Shown: one piece after another, positions 50,984 to 59,079 of the stretch
How positions within the stretch are numbered: position 1 is the first letter of the stretch
Layout: each line of letters opens with the position of its first letter
Source of the DNA: DATDAH01 sp963845425
GTDB taxonomy: Bacteria; Actinomycetota; Acidimicrobiia; Acidimicrobiales; DATDAH01
Direction of reading: 5' to 3'
Assembly: GCA_963845425.1 (NCBI GenBank)
Contig: CAWJSC010000011.1
Span: 62,001 to 126,000 of the forward strand
DNA: 64,000 nt
Notes under the pieces: model-generated
The model's input: the letters and a program-made list of their open reading frames with translations, nothing else
Databases searched by the model: none
What the model was told of the DNA's origin: nothing
Made by a program: the position numbers and the translations under genes

Positions 50984-52203
50984 CCGACCTACCCGCCCTG
51001 CTGCACCCGTTCGCCAAGCCGTCGGCCCCTGCGGACCACTTCATCAGCGTCGCTCGCGGCCAAGGCGCCCTCGTCTGGGACACCGACGGCAACGAGTACG
51101 TCGACGCCATGGCCAGCCTCTGGTTCGCCAACGTGGGCTACGGGCGGGCCGAGGTGGCCGACGCCGTGGCCGCCCAGGTGCGCACCCTGCACGCCTACCA
51201 CTGCTTCGACCCGTTCACCAACGGCCCGGCCGACGCCCTGGCCGAGCGCCTGGCGGGCCTGGCGCCCGTCGACGATCCCCGGATCTTCCTCGTGAGCTCG
51301 GGGTCCGAGGCCGTCGACTCGGCCATGAAGCTGGCCAAGGCGGCCCACATCCGGGCCGGTCGCCCCGAGCGGAGGCTGATCGTCAGCCGGTCCGCCGGCT
51401 ACCACGGCGTGACCTATGGCGGCACCTCGGCCCAGGGCATCCCGGACAACCGGGCCGGCTTCGGCGACCTGCTCCCCGACTTCGTCAACGTCCGCGGCGA
51501 CGACATCGAGGCGATGGCCACGCTGTTCGCCGAACGGGGCGACGAGGTGGCCGCCGTCATCAGCGAGCCCGTGCAGGGCGCGGGCGGTGTTTTCCCGCCA
51601 CCCGAGGGCTACCTCACCCAGCTTCGCCGCCTGTGTGACGACAACGGGGCCTTCCTCATCCTCGACGACGTCATCTGCGCCTTCGGCCGCCTCGGGCGGT
51701 GGTTCGGCGCCGAGCACTACGGTGTGCGCCCCGATCTGATCACCTTCGCCAAGGGCGTGACCTCCGGGTACGTCCCGCTGGGTGGGGTCGTCGTCGGCGG
51801 CCCGGTGCACACCGCCCTCGAAGCGGATCCGGACTTCATCCTCCGCCACGGCCACACGTACTCGGGCCACGCCACCGCCGCAGCCGCCGCGCTCGCCAAT
51901 CTCGACGTGATCGAGGCTGACGGTCTGCTCGACCGGGCGCTGGCGGTGGGCGCCCGTCTGTCCGACGGGCTGCGGAGCCTGCACGCCGACGGGTTGGTGG
52001 GTGCCGTCAGGGGTGAGGGCGCGGTGTGGGCCGTCGAACTCAACGACGGTGTGAGCGCGCCCGGCGCTCGCGACGCCCTCCTCGGCGAAGGCGTGATCGT
52101 GCGCCCGCTCGGCACGGCCCTGGCCATGTGCCCCCCGCTGGTCATCACCGACGAGCAGATCGACCGTGTGGTCGACAGCCTGGCCCGCGTGCTGGGGGCC
52201 TGA
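50980..52203 (+). CDS. Class III PLP-dependent aminotransferase
   Basis: The 407-residue protein has GSEAVDSAMKLA, VISEPVQGAGGVFPP, the LILDDVICAFGR metal/PLP Asp region and the Schiff-base lysine in FAKGVTSGYVPLGG. Omega-amino acid:pyruvate or beta-alanine-type aminotransferases of this family act on amines; the substrate is unknown. It is coupled to the ligase by ATGA overlap. The photolyase starts 9 bases after its stop. Confidence 0.95.
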   Translation: MTDLPALLHPFAKPSAPADHFISVARGQGALVWDTDGNEYVDAMASLWFANVGYGRAEVADAVAAQVRTLHAYHCFDPFTNGPADALAERLAGLAPVDDPRIFLVSSGSEAVDSAMKLAKAAHIRAGRPERRLIVSRSAGYHGVTYGGTSAQGIPDNRAGFGDLLPDFVNVRGDDIEAMATLFAERGDEVAAVISEPVQGAGGVFPPPEGYLTQLRRLCDDNGAFLILDDVICAFGRLGRWFGAEHYGVRPDLITFAKGVTSGYVPLGGVVVGGPVHTALEADPDFILRHGHTYSGHATAAAAALANLDVIEADGLLDRALAVGARLSDGLRSLHADGLVGAVRGEGAVWAVELNDGVSAPGARDALLGEGVIVRPLGTALAMCPPLVITDEQIDRVVDSLARVLGA

Positions 52204-52211
52204 CGTCACCC

Positions 52212-53594
52212 GTGGGGCCTACGGCGGGGCGGGCTGTCGTCGTCCTGCTCAACCGCGATCTCCGGGTCCACGACCACCCCTCGTTGGCCGAAGCCGTCCG
52301 GCGGGCCGACACCGTCGTGCCCCTGTTCGTCATCGACGACACCCTCCTCGCCTCGGGCTTCGCCGTGCCCAACCGGGCCGCTTTCCTCCTCGACTGCCTG
52401 AGCGACCTCCGGTCGACGCTGCGGGAGCGGGGCGGCGACCTCGTCCTGCGCCGCGGCGACCCCGTGACCGAGGCGCTCCGGCTGGCCACAGAGGTCGGGG
52501 CTGAGGCCGTCCACGTCTCCGCCGACGTCACCGCCTTCGCCCGCCGCCGCGAACAACGTCTGACCCGCGAGGCGGCCGGCCGGGTCGAGGTCGTGACCTT
52601 CCCCGGCGTCGGCGTCGTCCCCGCCGACGAGGTCGTCACCGGCGCGGGCGGGCACTACAAGGTGTTCACGCCGTACTGGCGGGCCTGGTCGGCCCACCCC
52701 TGGAGGGCCGTGGAGCCGGCGCCCGAACGGCTGCGCCTGCCTGACGGCGTCGACCCCGGCCCGCTGCCGGCGCGGACCGAACTGGCGGCGGGTCCGACCA
52801 GCCCCGACCTCGCCCCGGGCGGGCAGACCGAGGCCCGGGCCCTGCTGAACCGGTGGGCCAAGGCCGAACTGGCGGGGTACGACGACGGCCACGACGACCT
52901 CCCCGGCGACCGGACCTCCCGCATCAGCCCGCACCTGCACTTCGGCACGATCTCGGCCCTCGAGCTGGCCGACCGGCTCGGGCCCCGGCCCGGGGGCGAG
53001 CCCTTCGTCCGCCAGCTCTGCTGGCGGGACTTCCACCACCAGACCACCTTCCACTTCCCCGCCATCGCCCGAGACGACCTGCGGGACCGGGGGCGGACCT
53101 GGGTCGACGATGACGAGGTGTTCGCGGCGTGGGCCGAAGGGCGGACCGGCCTGCCCGTCGTCGACGCCGGGATGCGCCAGCTCCACCGGGAGGGCTGGAT
53201 GCACAACCGGGCCCGCCTCCTCACCGGCTCGTTCCTGACCAAACACCTCGGCGTGGACTGGCGCCGGGGTGCCGCGCACTTCCTCGAGTGGTTGGTCGAC
53301 GGCGACATCGCGAACAACTCCGCCAACTGGCAGTGGGTGGCGGGCACGGGCGCCGACACCCGCTCCAACCGCATCTTCAACCCCGTGCGTCAGGCCCACC
53401 GCTTCGACCCACAGGGTGACTACGTGCGTCGCTACGTCCCCGAGCTGAGCGGCGTCGCCGGCGGTGCGGTCCACGAGCCCTGGCTCCTCACCGGGACCCT
53501 GGACGCCGCCGAGCTCGACTACCCCGACCGCATCGTGGACCACGAGGTCGCCGCCGACCAGTTCCGTGAGCAGAGCCGGGCGTCGCTTCCGTAG
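52212..53594 (+). CDS. Deoxyribodipyrimidine photolyase/cryptochrome family protein
   Basis: From GTG 52212 the 460-residue protein has the Rossmann photolyase N-domain (LLNRDLRVHDHPSLAEA) and the FAD domain with RISPHLHFGTIS, CWRDFHHQ, VVDAGMRQLHREGWMHNRARL and SANWQWVAGTGADT. FAD contacts and the Trp triad region look intact. It repairs UV dimers with blue light. It follows the aminotransferase in the same run, but its function there is probably incidental. Confidence 0.95.
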   Translation: MGPTAGRAVVVLLNRDLRVHDHPSLAEAVRRADTVVPLFVIDDTLLASGFAVPNRAAFLLDCLSDLRSTLRERGGDLVLRRGDPVTEALRLATEVGAEAVHVSADVTAFARRREQRLTREAAGRVEVVTFPGVGVVPADEVVTGAGGHYKVFTPYWRAWSAHPWRAVEPAPERLRLPDGVDPGPLPARTELAAGPTSPDLAPGGQTEARALLNRWAKAELAGYDDGHDDLPGDRTSRISPHLHFGTISALELADRLGPRPGGEPFVRQLCWRDFHHQTTFHFPAIARDDLRDRGRTWVDDDEVFAAWAEGRTGLPVVDAGMRQLHREGWMHNRARLLTGSFLTKHLGVDWRRGAAHFLEWLVDGDIANNSANWQWVAGTGADTRSNRIFNPVRQAHRFDPQGDYVRRYVPELSGVAGGAVHEPWLLTGTLDAAELDYPDRIVDHEVAADQFREQSRASLP

Positions 53595-53633
53595 TACCTA
53601 GTGACTGCTATGGACGGTGGCTAACGTCGCGCC

Positions 53634-54395
53634 ATGGCCACCCGACCACGGCGGACCCGGCGCCGGCGCCTGCCGCCCGACGAGGGGCGGCGGGTGCTGC
53701 TGGAGGCCGGTCGAGACCACCTCTACGAGAACCCGCTGGGCGAGCCGCTGGACCACGTCCGCATCACCGACATCGTGGACCGGCTCGGCCTCAGCATCGG
53801 CGCCGTCTACCACTACTGGGACAGCCAGGACGACTACCGCGACGACCTGCTCGAGCTGCTGCTGTCCCCCGACCAGCTCCCCGCCGTGCAGGACGCGGGC
53901 GACGCCGTCGGGACCGCCGTGGCCGAGGATCCGGCCTTCGAGGAGCTGGTGCGCACGGCGGCGGTCATCAGCTTCGAGGGCCTCGCCGCCACGGCCGAAC
54001 GAGAGCGCCTCACGTGGGCCTTGATGGCCTATGAGGACGCCGAGATCGACCGGCGCCTGGGGGCGCAGTCCCGGGAGGTCAGCCAGCGCTGGGCCGCGCT
54101 GTTCGCCGAGCACTTCCCCAGCTACGGCCTCGAGCCCCGCCCTCCGTTCACCTACGAGTCCCTGGCTGTGGTGCTGATGGCGATGGTCCAGGGCCTGCAC
54201 ATGCGGCGCACCATCGACCCGGACACCGTCGACGGCGAGCTCGAGCCGGGATGGGACCTGTTCGCCAGTGCCGCCCTGGCCTTCATCCTGGCGGCCAGCC
54301 GTCCGATCACCGCGCGGGCAGACCCCGCCGGTGACCGGCGCACGGTCTGGGATCTCGCCCGCCGCGTCATTCCCCGGCGCACCCCCACTCGGTAG
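53634..54395 (+). CDS. TetR-like transcription regulator
   Basis: The 253-residue protein has a basic N-terminus (RPRRTRRRRLPPDEGRRVLL) and the HTH VRITDIVDRLGLSIGAVYHYWDSQDDY at about 42-68, with a Trp in place of the usual Phe (YHYW). The C-terminal part is helical and is probably a ligand-binding domain. The ligand and target genes are unknown; the secreted M6 protease gene follows on the same strand. Confidence 0.85.
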   Translation: MATRPRRTRRRRLPPDEGRRVLLEAGRDHLYENPLGEPLDHVRITDIVDRLGLSIGAVYHYWDSQDDYRDDLLELLLSPDQLPAVQDAGDAVGTAVAEDPAFEELVRTAAVISFEGLAATAERERLTWALMAYEDAEIDRRLGAQSREVSQRWAALFAEHFPSYGLEPRPPFTYESLAVVLMAMVQGLHMRRTIDPDTVDGELEPGWDLFASAALAFILAASRPITARADPAGDRRTVWDLARRVIPRRTPTR

Positions 54396-54405
54396 GGTGC
54401 CGCCG

Positions 54406-56787
54406 GTGCGGCGGCCGCTCCGATACGTCCTGTTCACCCTCGTCGTCGGCCTCGGCCTGCTGGTCGGCCTCGACGCGCTCGCCTCGGCCTCGCCGGCCGA
54501 TCCCCGCCCCCGTACGCTGGCCCAGCCCGACGGGTCGACCTTCACGGCCCGCCTCTACGGCGACGAGTACGTCAACGGCTTCGAGACCCTCGCCGGCTAC
54601 ACCGTCGTGCGGGACACCACCGGGACCTGGTCCTTCGCCGAGCCCACTCCCGCCGGGCGGCTGCAGCCTTCCGGGCTCCTCCCCGACGCCGACGGCCGAC
54701 CCCCCGCCGGCGCCGAGTTGGCCCCGCACCTGCGTGACCAGGTGGCCCTGAGCGCGGCCGAGTCCGAGCGCACCGATGTCGCCGAAGCCGCGAGTGGCAC
54801 ACCGCCCGCGGTCGGGACCCAGGACGTGCTGGTCGTCCTGGCCCAGTTCCAGGACACGCCACTGACCACGACCGCGGCGGACTGGAACGAGCTGTTCTTC
54901 GGCGCTGACCAGAGCGTGGCCGACTACTACGACACCGCGTCGTTCGGCCAGCTCGACCTCCAACCCGCCACCGAGACCGGGGGGACCGTCGACGACGGCG
55001 TGGTCGTGGTCACCCTCCCCGGGAACCACCCGAACAGCGGCCGCAACTTCTTCGGCTACAACGCGGTGGCCCGCCAGATCCTCGCCGCCGCCAATGCGTC
55101 GGTCGACTTCGCGGCCTATGACGCCGCCGGCGACGGCGACGGCTCACTGTCCCCCGACGAGCTCCACCTGGGCATCGTCGTGGCCGGCACCGAGGCGGCC
55201 CAGGCCTGCACCGGGCCGTCCATCTGGGGCCACCGCAGCCGCCTCAACGCTCCGCTCACCGCCGACGGCGTCGTGCTGGGCGACGGGGAGGCCGACGGCG
55301 GCTTCTTCACCGCCGGCGAGCTCCAGTGCGACGGGCCCCTCGCCCAGGCCACCCTCGGCATCTGGGTCCACGAGTTCGGCCACGACCTGGGTTGGATCGA
55401 CCTCTATGACGTCGACGGCAGCTCGGCCGGCGTCGACACCTGGAGCGTGATGGGCCTGCACTGGCTGGCCCTCCCGGGCGAGGCGACCGGCACCCGACCG
55501 CCGCTCCCCGACCCGTTCAGTCGCTGGCAGGTGGGCTGGCTCACCCCGACGCGGGTGGCGACGACGACCGCGGCTGTCCCTCTGACCTCGTCGGCGACGA
55601 CCGACGAGGTCCTCCAGGTGCGGGACAACCCCGACGGTGTGGACGTCGGCTTCCTCGGCGGGGGCGGCACAGGCGAGTACTTCCTCGTGGAGAACCGGGA
55701 GCAGGCGGGCTACGACATCGCCGCGGCGGGCTGCGGCACCCTGGTCTGGCACATCGACGAGCGGCGCTTCGACAACGCCGACGACCACGCCCGCCGGGTC
55801 GACGTCGAGGAGGCCGGCGACGCCAACCGCCAGTGGGGATTCGCCGACGAGCAGGACCCGTTCCCCTCCGACACCCCCGCGAACGACCGCTTCGGGCCCG
55901 GCACGCGCCCGACGAGCGACCTGAACTCGGGCCTGCCCAGCGGCGTCGACCTGAGCGGGTTCAGCGCGGCCTGTGGGCCCTCGGTCACCGTCGACGTGGA
56001 CCCAGGCGGGTCCGCGACCAGCCCCCCGGTCAACGACCGGCTGGCCGACGCCCCCCTCAGCCGGGTCTCGCCCTACCTGGCCCAGAGCCGCCGCATCGTG
56101 GCCGGGCACAACGTGGACGCCACCCACCAACCCGGCGAGCCCCGCCACGGTGTCGCCGCCGGCACCGCCTCGATCTGGTGGGCGTTCCAGGCCCCCCGCA
56201 ACGGCTTCGTCAACCTGACCTCGGAGTCCACGTTTCGGGAGACCATCGCCGTCTACACCGGGGGACCGGACGTGAACCGGCTCCGCCGGGTCGACGTCGT
56301 CCGGGGCCTGCCCCCCGGCTCGGGTGCCGGCGGCCCCCCGGCACCGGAGTCGGTCTTCCAGGGCCTCGGGTTCGCGGTGGCGCGCGGCGTCCGGTACTTC
56401 ATCGCGGTCGATTCCATCGTCGCCGACGATGAGGGCGGCGTCCGGCTGGTGGTCGACTACGACCAGGCGTTCCCCGAGGTCAGCCCGGTGACCCGGCCGG
56501 CGCCCGGTCAACGGCCGCTGCTGCGGGTCCGCATCCGCAACAGCTCGGCGACGGATCGCCTCGAGGTCTACAACATCCTCGACGGAGAGGTCTCCCTGGA
56601 CGCCCTGGACTGCCCGGATGCCTTCGTGATCGCCCCCCAGCAGGTCCGCACCTGCCTCGTGCGAGCCCGGACGAGCGGCCCCGCCGGCGCCCGGCTCAAG
56701 GGCAAGGTCACCGCCTGGATCCACTGGGACGACCTCGACCGCTACGCCGCGATCAGCGACCCCTGGTTCACCCCCGTCCGCTCCTGA
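54406..56787 (+). CDS. Secreted M6 family (immune inhibitor A-like) metalloprotease
   Basis: From GTG 54406 (54397 is equally possible) the 793-residue protein has a signal peptide (YVLFTLVVGLGLLVGLDALASASP) and an M6 catalytic domain with the zinc motif VHEFGHDLGWIDLYD at about 322-335 and MGLHWLALPG downstream. The C-terminal part holds beta-rich domains, including SIWWAFQAP and VRIRNSS segments. Proteases of this kind digest host or environmental proteins. The stop is close to the palindrome at 56.8 kb. Confidence 0.92.
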   Translation: MRRPLRYVLFTLVVGLGLLVGLDALASASPADPRPRTLAQPDGSTFTARLYGDEYVNGFETLAGYTVVRDTTGTWSFAEPTPAGRLQPSGLLPDADGRPPAGAELAPHLRDQVALSAAESERTDVAEAASGTPPAVGTQDVLVVLAQFQDTPLTTTAADWNELFFGADQSVADYYDTASFGQLDLQPATETGGTVDDGVVVVTLPGNHPNSGRNFFGYNAVARQILAAANASVDFAAYDAAGDGDGSLSPDELHLGIVVAGTEAAQACTGPSIWGHRSRLNAPLTADGVVLGDGEADGGFFTAGELQCDGPLAQATLGIWVHEFGHDLGWIDLYDVDGSSAGVDTWSVMGLHWLALPGEATGTRPPLPDPFSRWQVGWLTPTRVATTTAAVPLTSSATTDEVLQVRDNPDGVDVGFLGGGGTGEYFLVENREQAGYDIAAAGCGTLVWHIDERRFDNADDHARRVDVEEAGDANRQWGFADEQDPFPSDTPANDRFGPGTRPTSDLNSGLPSGVDLSGFSAACGPSVTVDVDPGGSATSPPVNDRLADAPLSRVSPYLAQSRRIVAGHNVDATHQPGEPRHGVAAGTASIWWAFQAPRNGFVNLTSESTFRETIAVYTGGPDVNRLRRVDVVRGLPPGSGAGGPPAPESVFQGLGFAVARGVRYFIAVDSIVADDEGGVRLVVDYDQAFPEVSPVTRPAPGQRPLLRVRIRNSSATDRLEVYNILDGEVSLDALDCPDAFVIAPQQVRTCLVRARTSGPAGARLKGKVTAWIHWDDLDRYAAISDPWFTPVRS

Positions 56788-56809
56788 CCCATCCGACCCA
56801 TCCGAAATT

Positions 56810-56846
56810 GCGCCGATTTGTCACGCTGAGCGTGACAAATCGGCGC
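56810..56846. repeat. Perfect palindrome, copy 1, overlapping the 3' end of the DUF559 gene
   Basis: Exact 18-bp arms (56810-56827 and 56829-56846, GCGCCGATTTGTCACGCT) flank a single base. It lies just beyond the M6 protease stop. The minus-strand reading of the right arm supplies the last nine residues (GADLSRSA type) and stop codon of the DUF559 gene. The core GCGCCGATTTGTCACGC is identical to copy 2 at 57.8 kb. Confidence 0.92.
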
Positions 56847-57762
56847 CAGAAGCCCGGAGAGCCTGACGGACCTGGGCACAGAGCTTCTCGGGATGCTCGA
56901 CGTAGAACCGCCAGGTGAACTCCAGGACCTCCCAGCCGGACAGGCGGATGCGGTTCAGCTTCTCGGGGTCTTTCTCGAACGACGTCGGGTTGAGGTGGAA
57001 CGCCTTGCTCTGGAGCTCGACCCCGACCCGGGCCGCCGGCCACGCCAGGTCGAGCTCGCCGAGGAAGGTCGGGCCGTCGAACACGTTCCACTGTGACTTC
57101 GGTACCGGGAACCCGGCGTCGAGCAGCAGTCGACGGACCACCCGCTCGAACCAGCTGTCGGTGATGACCTTGTCGCCGAACCGCTCGTCGAGCACGGCTC
57201 GTAGGCGCCCACAGCCGTTCCGGCCACGACGGGAGTGCAGCACGAGGGCGTCATACAGGTCCGGCCACTCCGTGGAGGTCGTTCGCAGCGTCGCGTCGAT
57301 CGCATGCTCGAGCGCGTCGAGGGAGATCACGGCGCCTACGTCGAGCAGGGTCCGCACCAGCCCGGTCGTGGGGATCCCGCGGATGACGACCGGATCGGCG
57401 ATCTGCAGGTCCGTCGACTCGTGCACCCGGGCATCGAGTCCCTTCGGCCGGTGGTGCCGATGCACGGACAGCTCGGGACGACCGGGCCGAAACCGCTCGA
57501 CACCCCACTGCACGGCCGCCGCCCGATGCGAGGCCAATGCGCCTCCGCCCGCGGAGAGGACCGGGGCGAGGAACCTCGCCTCCCAGGTGAAGGGGTGGCC
57601 GCAGACGAAGTACACCCCCGGCTCCACCCGTCGCCAAAGCCCTGCCTTGACCCGCCGGTGGGCGAGCTGGCGATTGCCACCGAGCCGAATGAGCTGATCG
57701 AGGGTGATCAGACTGTGCTGGCGCGCGGCGATGACCGCCACCTCGACGTCGATTCCGGCCAC
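56821..57762 (-). CDS. AbiEi-type winged-helix plus DUF559/Vsr-like nuclease-fold protein
   Basis: From GTG 57762 (AGGAGG 8 bases upstream) the 313-residue protein has an N-terminal winged-helix like AbiEi antitoxins (AARQHSLITLDQLIRLG, AHRRVKAGLWRRVEPGVYF). A middle region follows (LASHRAAAVQWGV, RGIPTTGLVRTLLDVGAV). The C-terminal DUF559 domain resembles Vsr endonucleases (FERVVRRLLLDAGFPVP, FLGELDLAWPAARVGVELQ, KAFHLNPTSFEKDPEKLNRI). The Asp-x-Ala-Trp and Val-Glu-Leu active-site strands are present, but the usual D-G after VE is Q-S. Such genes are common and multicopy in actinobacteria; the function is not established. The gene sits between two matching palindromes. Confidence 0.85.
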   Translation of the reverse strand: MAGIDVEVAVIAARQHSLITLDQLIRLGGNRQLAHRRVKAGLWRRVEPGVYFVCGHPFTWEARFLAPVLSAGGGALASHRAAAVQWGVERFRPGRPELSVHRHHRPKGLDARVHESTDLQIADPVVIRGIPTTGLVRTLLDVGAVISLDALEHAIDATLRTTSTEWPDLYDALVLHSRRGRNGCGRLRAVLDERFGDKVITDSWFERVVRRLLLDAGFPVPKSQWNVFDGPTFLGELDLAWPAARVGVELQSKAFHLNPTSFEKDPEKLNRIRLSGWEVLEFTWRFYVEHPEKLCAQVRQALRASGADLSRSA

Positions 57763-57783
57763 GTTCCGCTTCCTCCTGGTTCT

Positions 57784-57824
57784 TGCGCCGATTTGTCACG
57801 CCTGGCGTGACAAATCGGCGCAAT
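57784..57824. repeat. Perfect palindrome, copy 2, upstream of the DUF559 gene
   Basis: Exact 20-bp arms (57784-57803 and 57805-57824, TTGCGCCGATTTGTCACGCC) around one base. It lies 21 bases upstream of the GTG of the DUF559 gene. Apart from the central three bases and the outer edge it is identical to copy 1 on the other side of the gene. It could be an operator for the winged-helix domain or one end of a mobile unit. Confidence 0.92.
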
Positions 57825-57882
57825 TTCGTTCGCGGGGAAGCGACGAGCCGAGCTTAGGAAGGGGTGGTGACAGGTCTCGCGG

Positions 57883-58188
57883 TCAGGTGCCGAGGCGGCG
57901 GAGGACGTCGGCTCTCGGGCCGCTGACCTCGGGGCCGAAGGAGGACACGAGCACGCCCTTCAGGCCGCAGGGGCCCTCGGACACGGCGAAGACGATGGAC
58001 ATGTCGTCGGGGTCCGATGCGCCCTCGAACCGGTAGGTCTGGTCGATGGTGACGGCCTCGGGCGGGAGAACCCGGCTGTCGCACTCGGGGCAGCGCACGC
58101 CCTGGTCCTCGATGAAGAACTCGTGGGTGTAGCCGTCGGCCTGCAGGGCCTCGATGGCATCCCGTTCGGTGTCCATGCTGTCCGGCAT
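57883..58188 (-). CDS. Conserved small protein with CxxC motif
   Basis: ATG 58188 gives 101 residues: MPDSMDTERDAIEALQADGY, then THEFFIEDQGVRCPECDSRV, a TYRFEGASDPDDMSIVFAVS strand and GLKGVLVSSFGPEVS. It resembles a small protein family often mislabelled phosphoribosylpyrophosphate synthetase in databases. The CPEC pair could bind zinc. A second ATG four codons later is possible. It is divergent from the next gene. Confidence 0.75.
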   Translation of the reverse strand: MPDSMDTERDAIEALQADGYTHEFFIEDQGVRCPECDSRVLPPEAVTIDQTYRFEGASDPDDMSIVFAVSEGPCGLKGVLVSSFGPEVSGPRADVLRRLGT

Positions 58189-58224
58189 GTCGACAGGGTC
58201 GCAGGTCGGGCTACGTTCGCCACC

Positions 58225-58533
58225 GTGATCATCCACGCCGATCTCGACGCCGCCACCGTGACCCTGGTGGACCCCGGCGACTTCCGCGGGTTCCACGTGG
58301 CCGTGGCCGGTGGGAGCACCGACGACGACCGCCTCGCCGCCGTGCTGGCCCCCCACGGCCGCCTCGACGGCGAGCACTTCTGGATCGCCACCGACGCCGT
58401 CGTCGCCCTCGCCGGCCGCGCCGCCGACGACGACTGGCAGGCCGGCTTCGACGGCATGGTCACCTACGCCCGGGAGCATGGCTTCCTCGACGAGTCCCGC
58501 ACCGCCATCCGCGCCCACCTCGAAGAAGCCTGA
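58225..58533 (+). CDS. Small hypothetical protein
   Basis: GTG 58225 gives 102 residues beginning VIIHADLDAATVTLVDPGDFRGFHVAVAGG and ending TAIRAHLEEA. I recognise no family. A FDGMVTYAREHGFLDES segment is helical. Strong G/C bias at third codon positions supports coding. The start is 36 bases from the divergent CxxC gene; the tRNA-Leu lies beyond its stop. Confidence 0.7.
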   Translation: MIIHADLDAATVTLVDPGDFRGFHVAVAGGSTDDDRLAAVLAPHGRLDGEHFWIATDAVVALAGRAADDDWQAGFDGMVTYAREHGFLDESRTAIRAHLEEA

Positions 58534-58674
58534 TCCATCGACGAGCGGCGCGCCCGTTCGCTGGGCGAGTGCCCCGCGTCGGCTCACCACACTTCTGACG
58601 CCGGGTCAGGACGCGATCCAGCCGCCCCCTCCGCAGCCGCACGGACGATCGTCACGCGAAAACGGTCGAGCCCC

Positions 58675-58763
58675 TGGTGCCCGGGGCGGGATTCGAACCC
58701 GCACGGCCCGTGAGGGCCAGGGGGGTTTAAGCCCCCCGCGGCTGCCAGTTACGCCACCCGGGC
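58675..58763 (-). tRNA. tRNA-Leu (anticodon UAA)
   Basis: The 89-base class II tRNA has acceptor arms GCCCGGG/CCCGGGC, the anticodon loop CTTAAAC on a five-G stem, a long variable arm (TGGCCCTCACGGGCCGTG) and the T-arm GCGGGTTCGAATCCCGC. The 3' CCA is encoded. It reads UUA/UUG; UUA is rare at this GC content, the case of bldA in Streptomyces. Confidence 0.96.
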
Positions 58764-58786
58764 CGGCAGCGCCAGCGTGTCAGGTT

Positions 58787-59079
58787 TCAACAGGCCAGGG
58801 ACGTACGCAAGGCCTCGCCGACTTCGGCCATACGGTCGGGGCCCAGGGTCGTGATGCGCTCGGTGCAGAGGGCCGGTCGGATCTGGGTGATGTCGTCAAG
58901 CGTCACCACGCACGCCACCCCCATGCCGTCGGACCGATCCAGCGACACCTCGGTCGGGATCCCGCGGATCGTCCGCGTGAGCGGCACCCCGACGAGCTGG
59001 TTCAGCACCGGGATCGCCTCGGGCCGGGTGAGGATCAGGTGCGGGCGCCGCCCCGCGACGGTAGCCATATTGTGGTCAC
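58787..59079 (-). CDS. PemK/MazF-type endoribonuclease toxin, probably frame-disturbed at its start
   Basis: The 94-residue body GRRPHLILTRPEAIPVL, VGVPLTRTIRGIPTEVSL, GMGVACVVTLDDI, RITTLGPDRMAEVGEALR is a PemK/MazF toxin. The frame as written starts at ATG 59068 and lacks the first strand. GTG at 59079 overlaps the partner stop as GTGA and reads VTTIWLPSRG, which joins GRRP if the CCCC at 59051-59054 had one more base. That gives the expected N-terminus. MazF proteins cut mRNA at short sequences. I infer the longer form. Confidence 0.8.
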
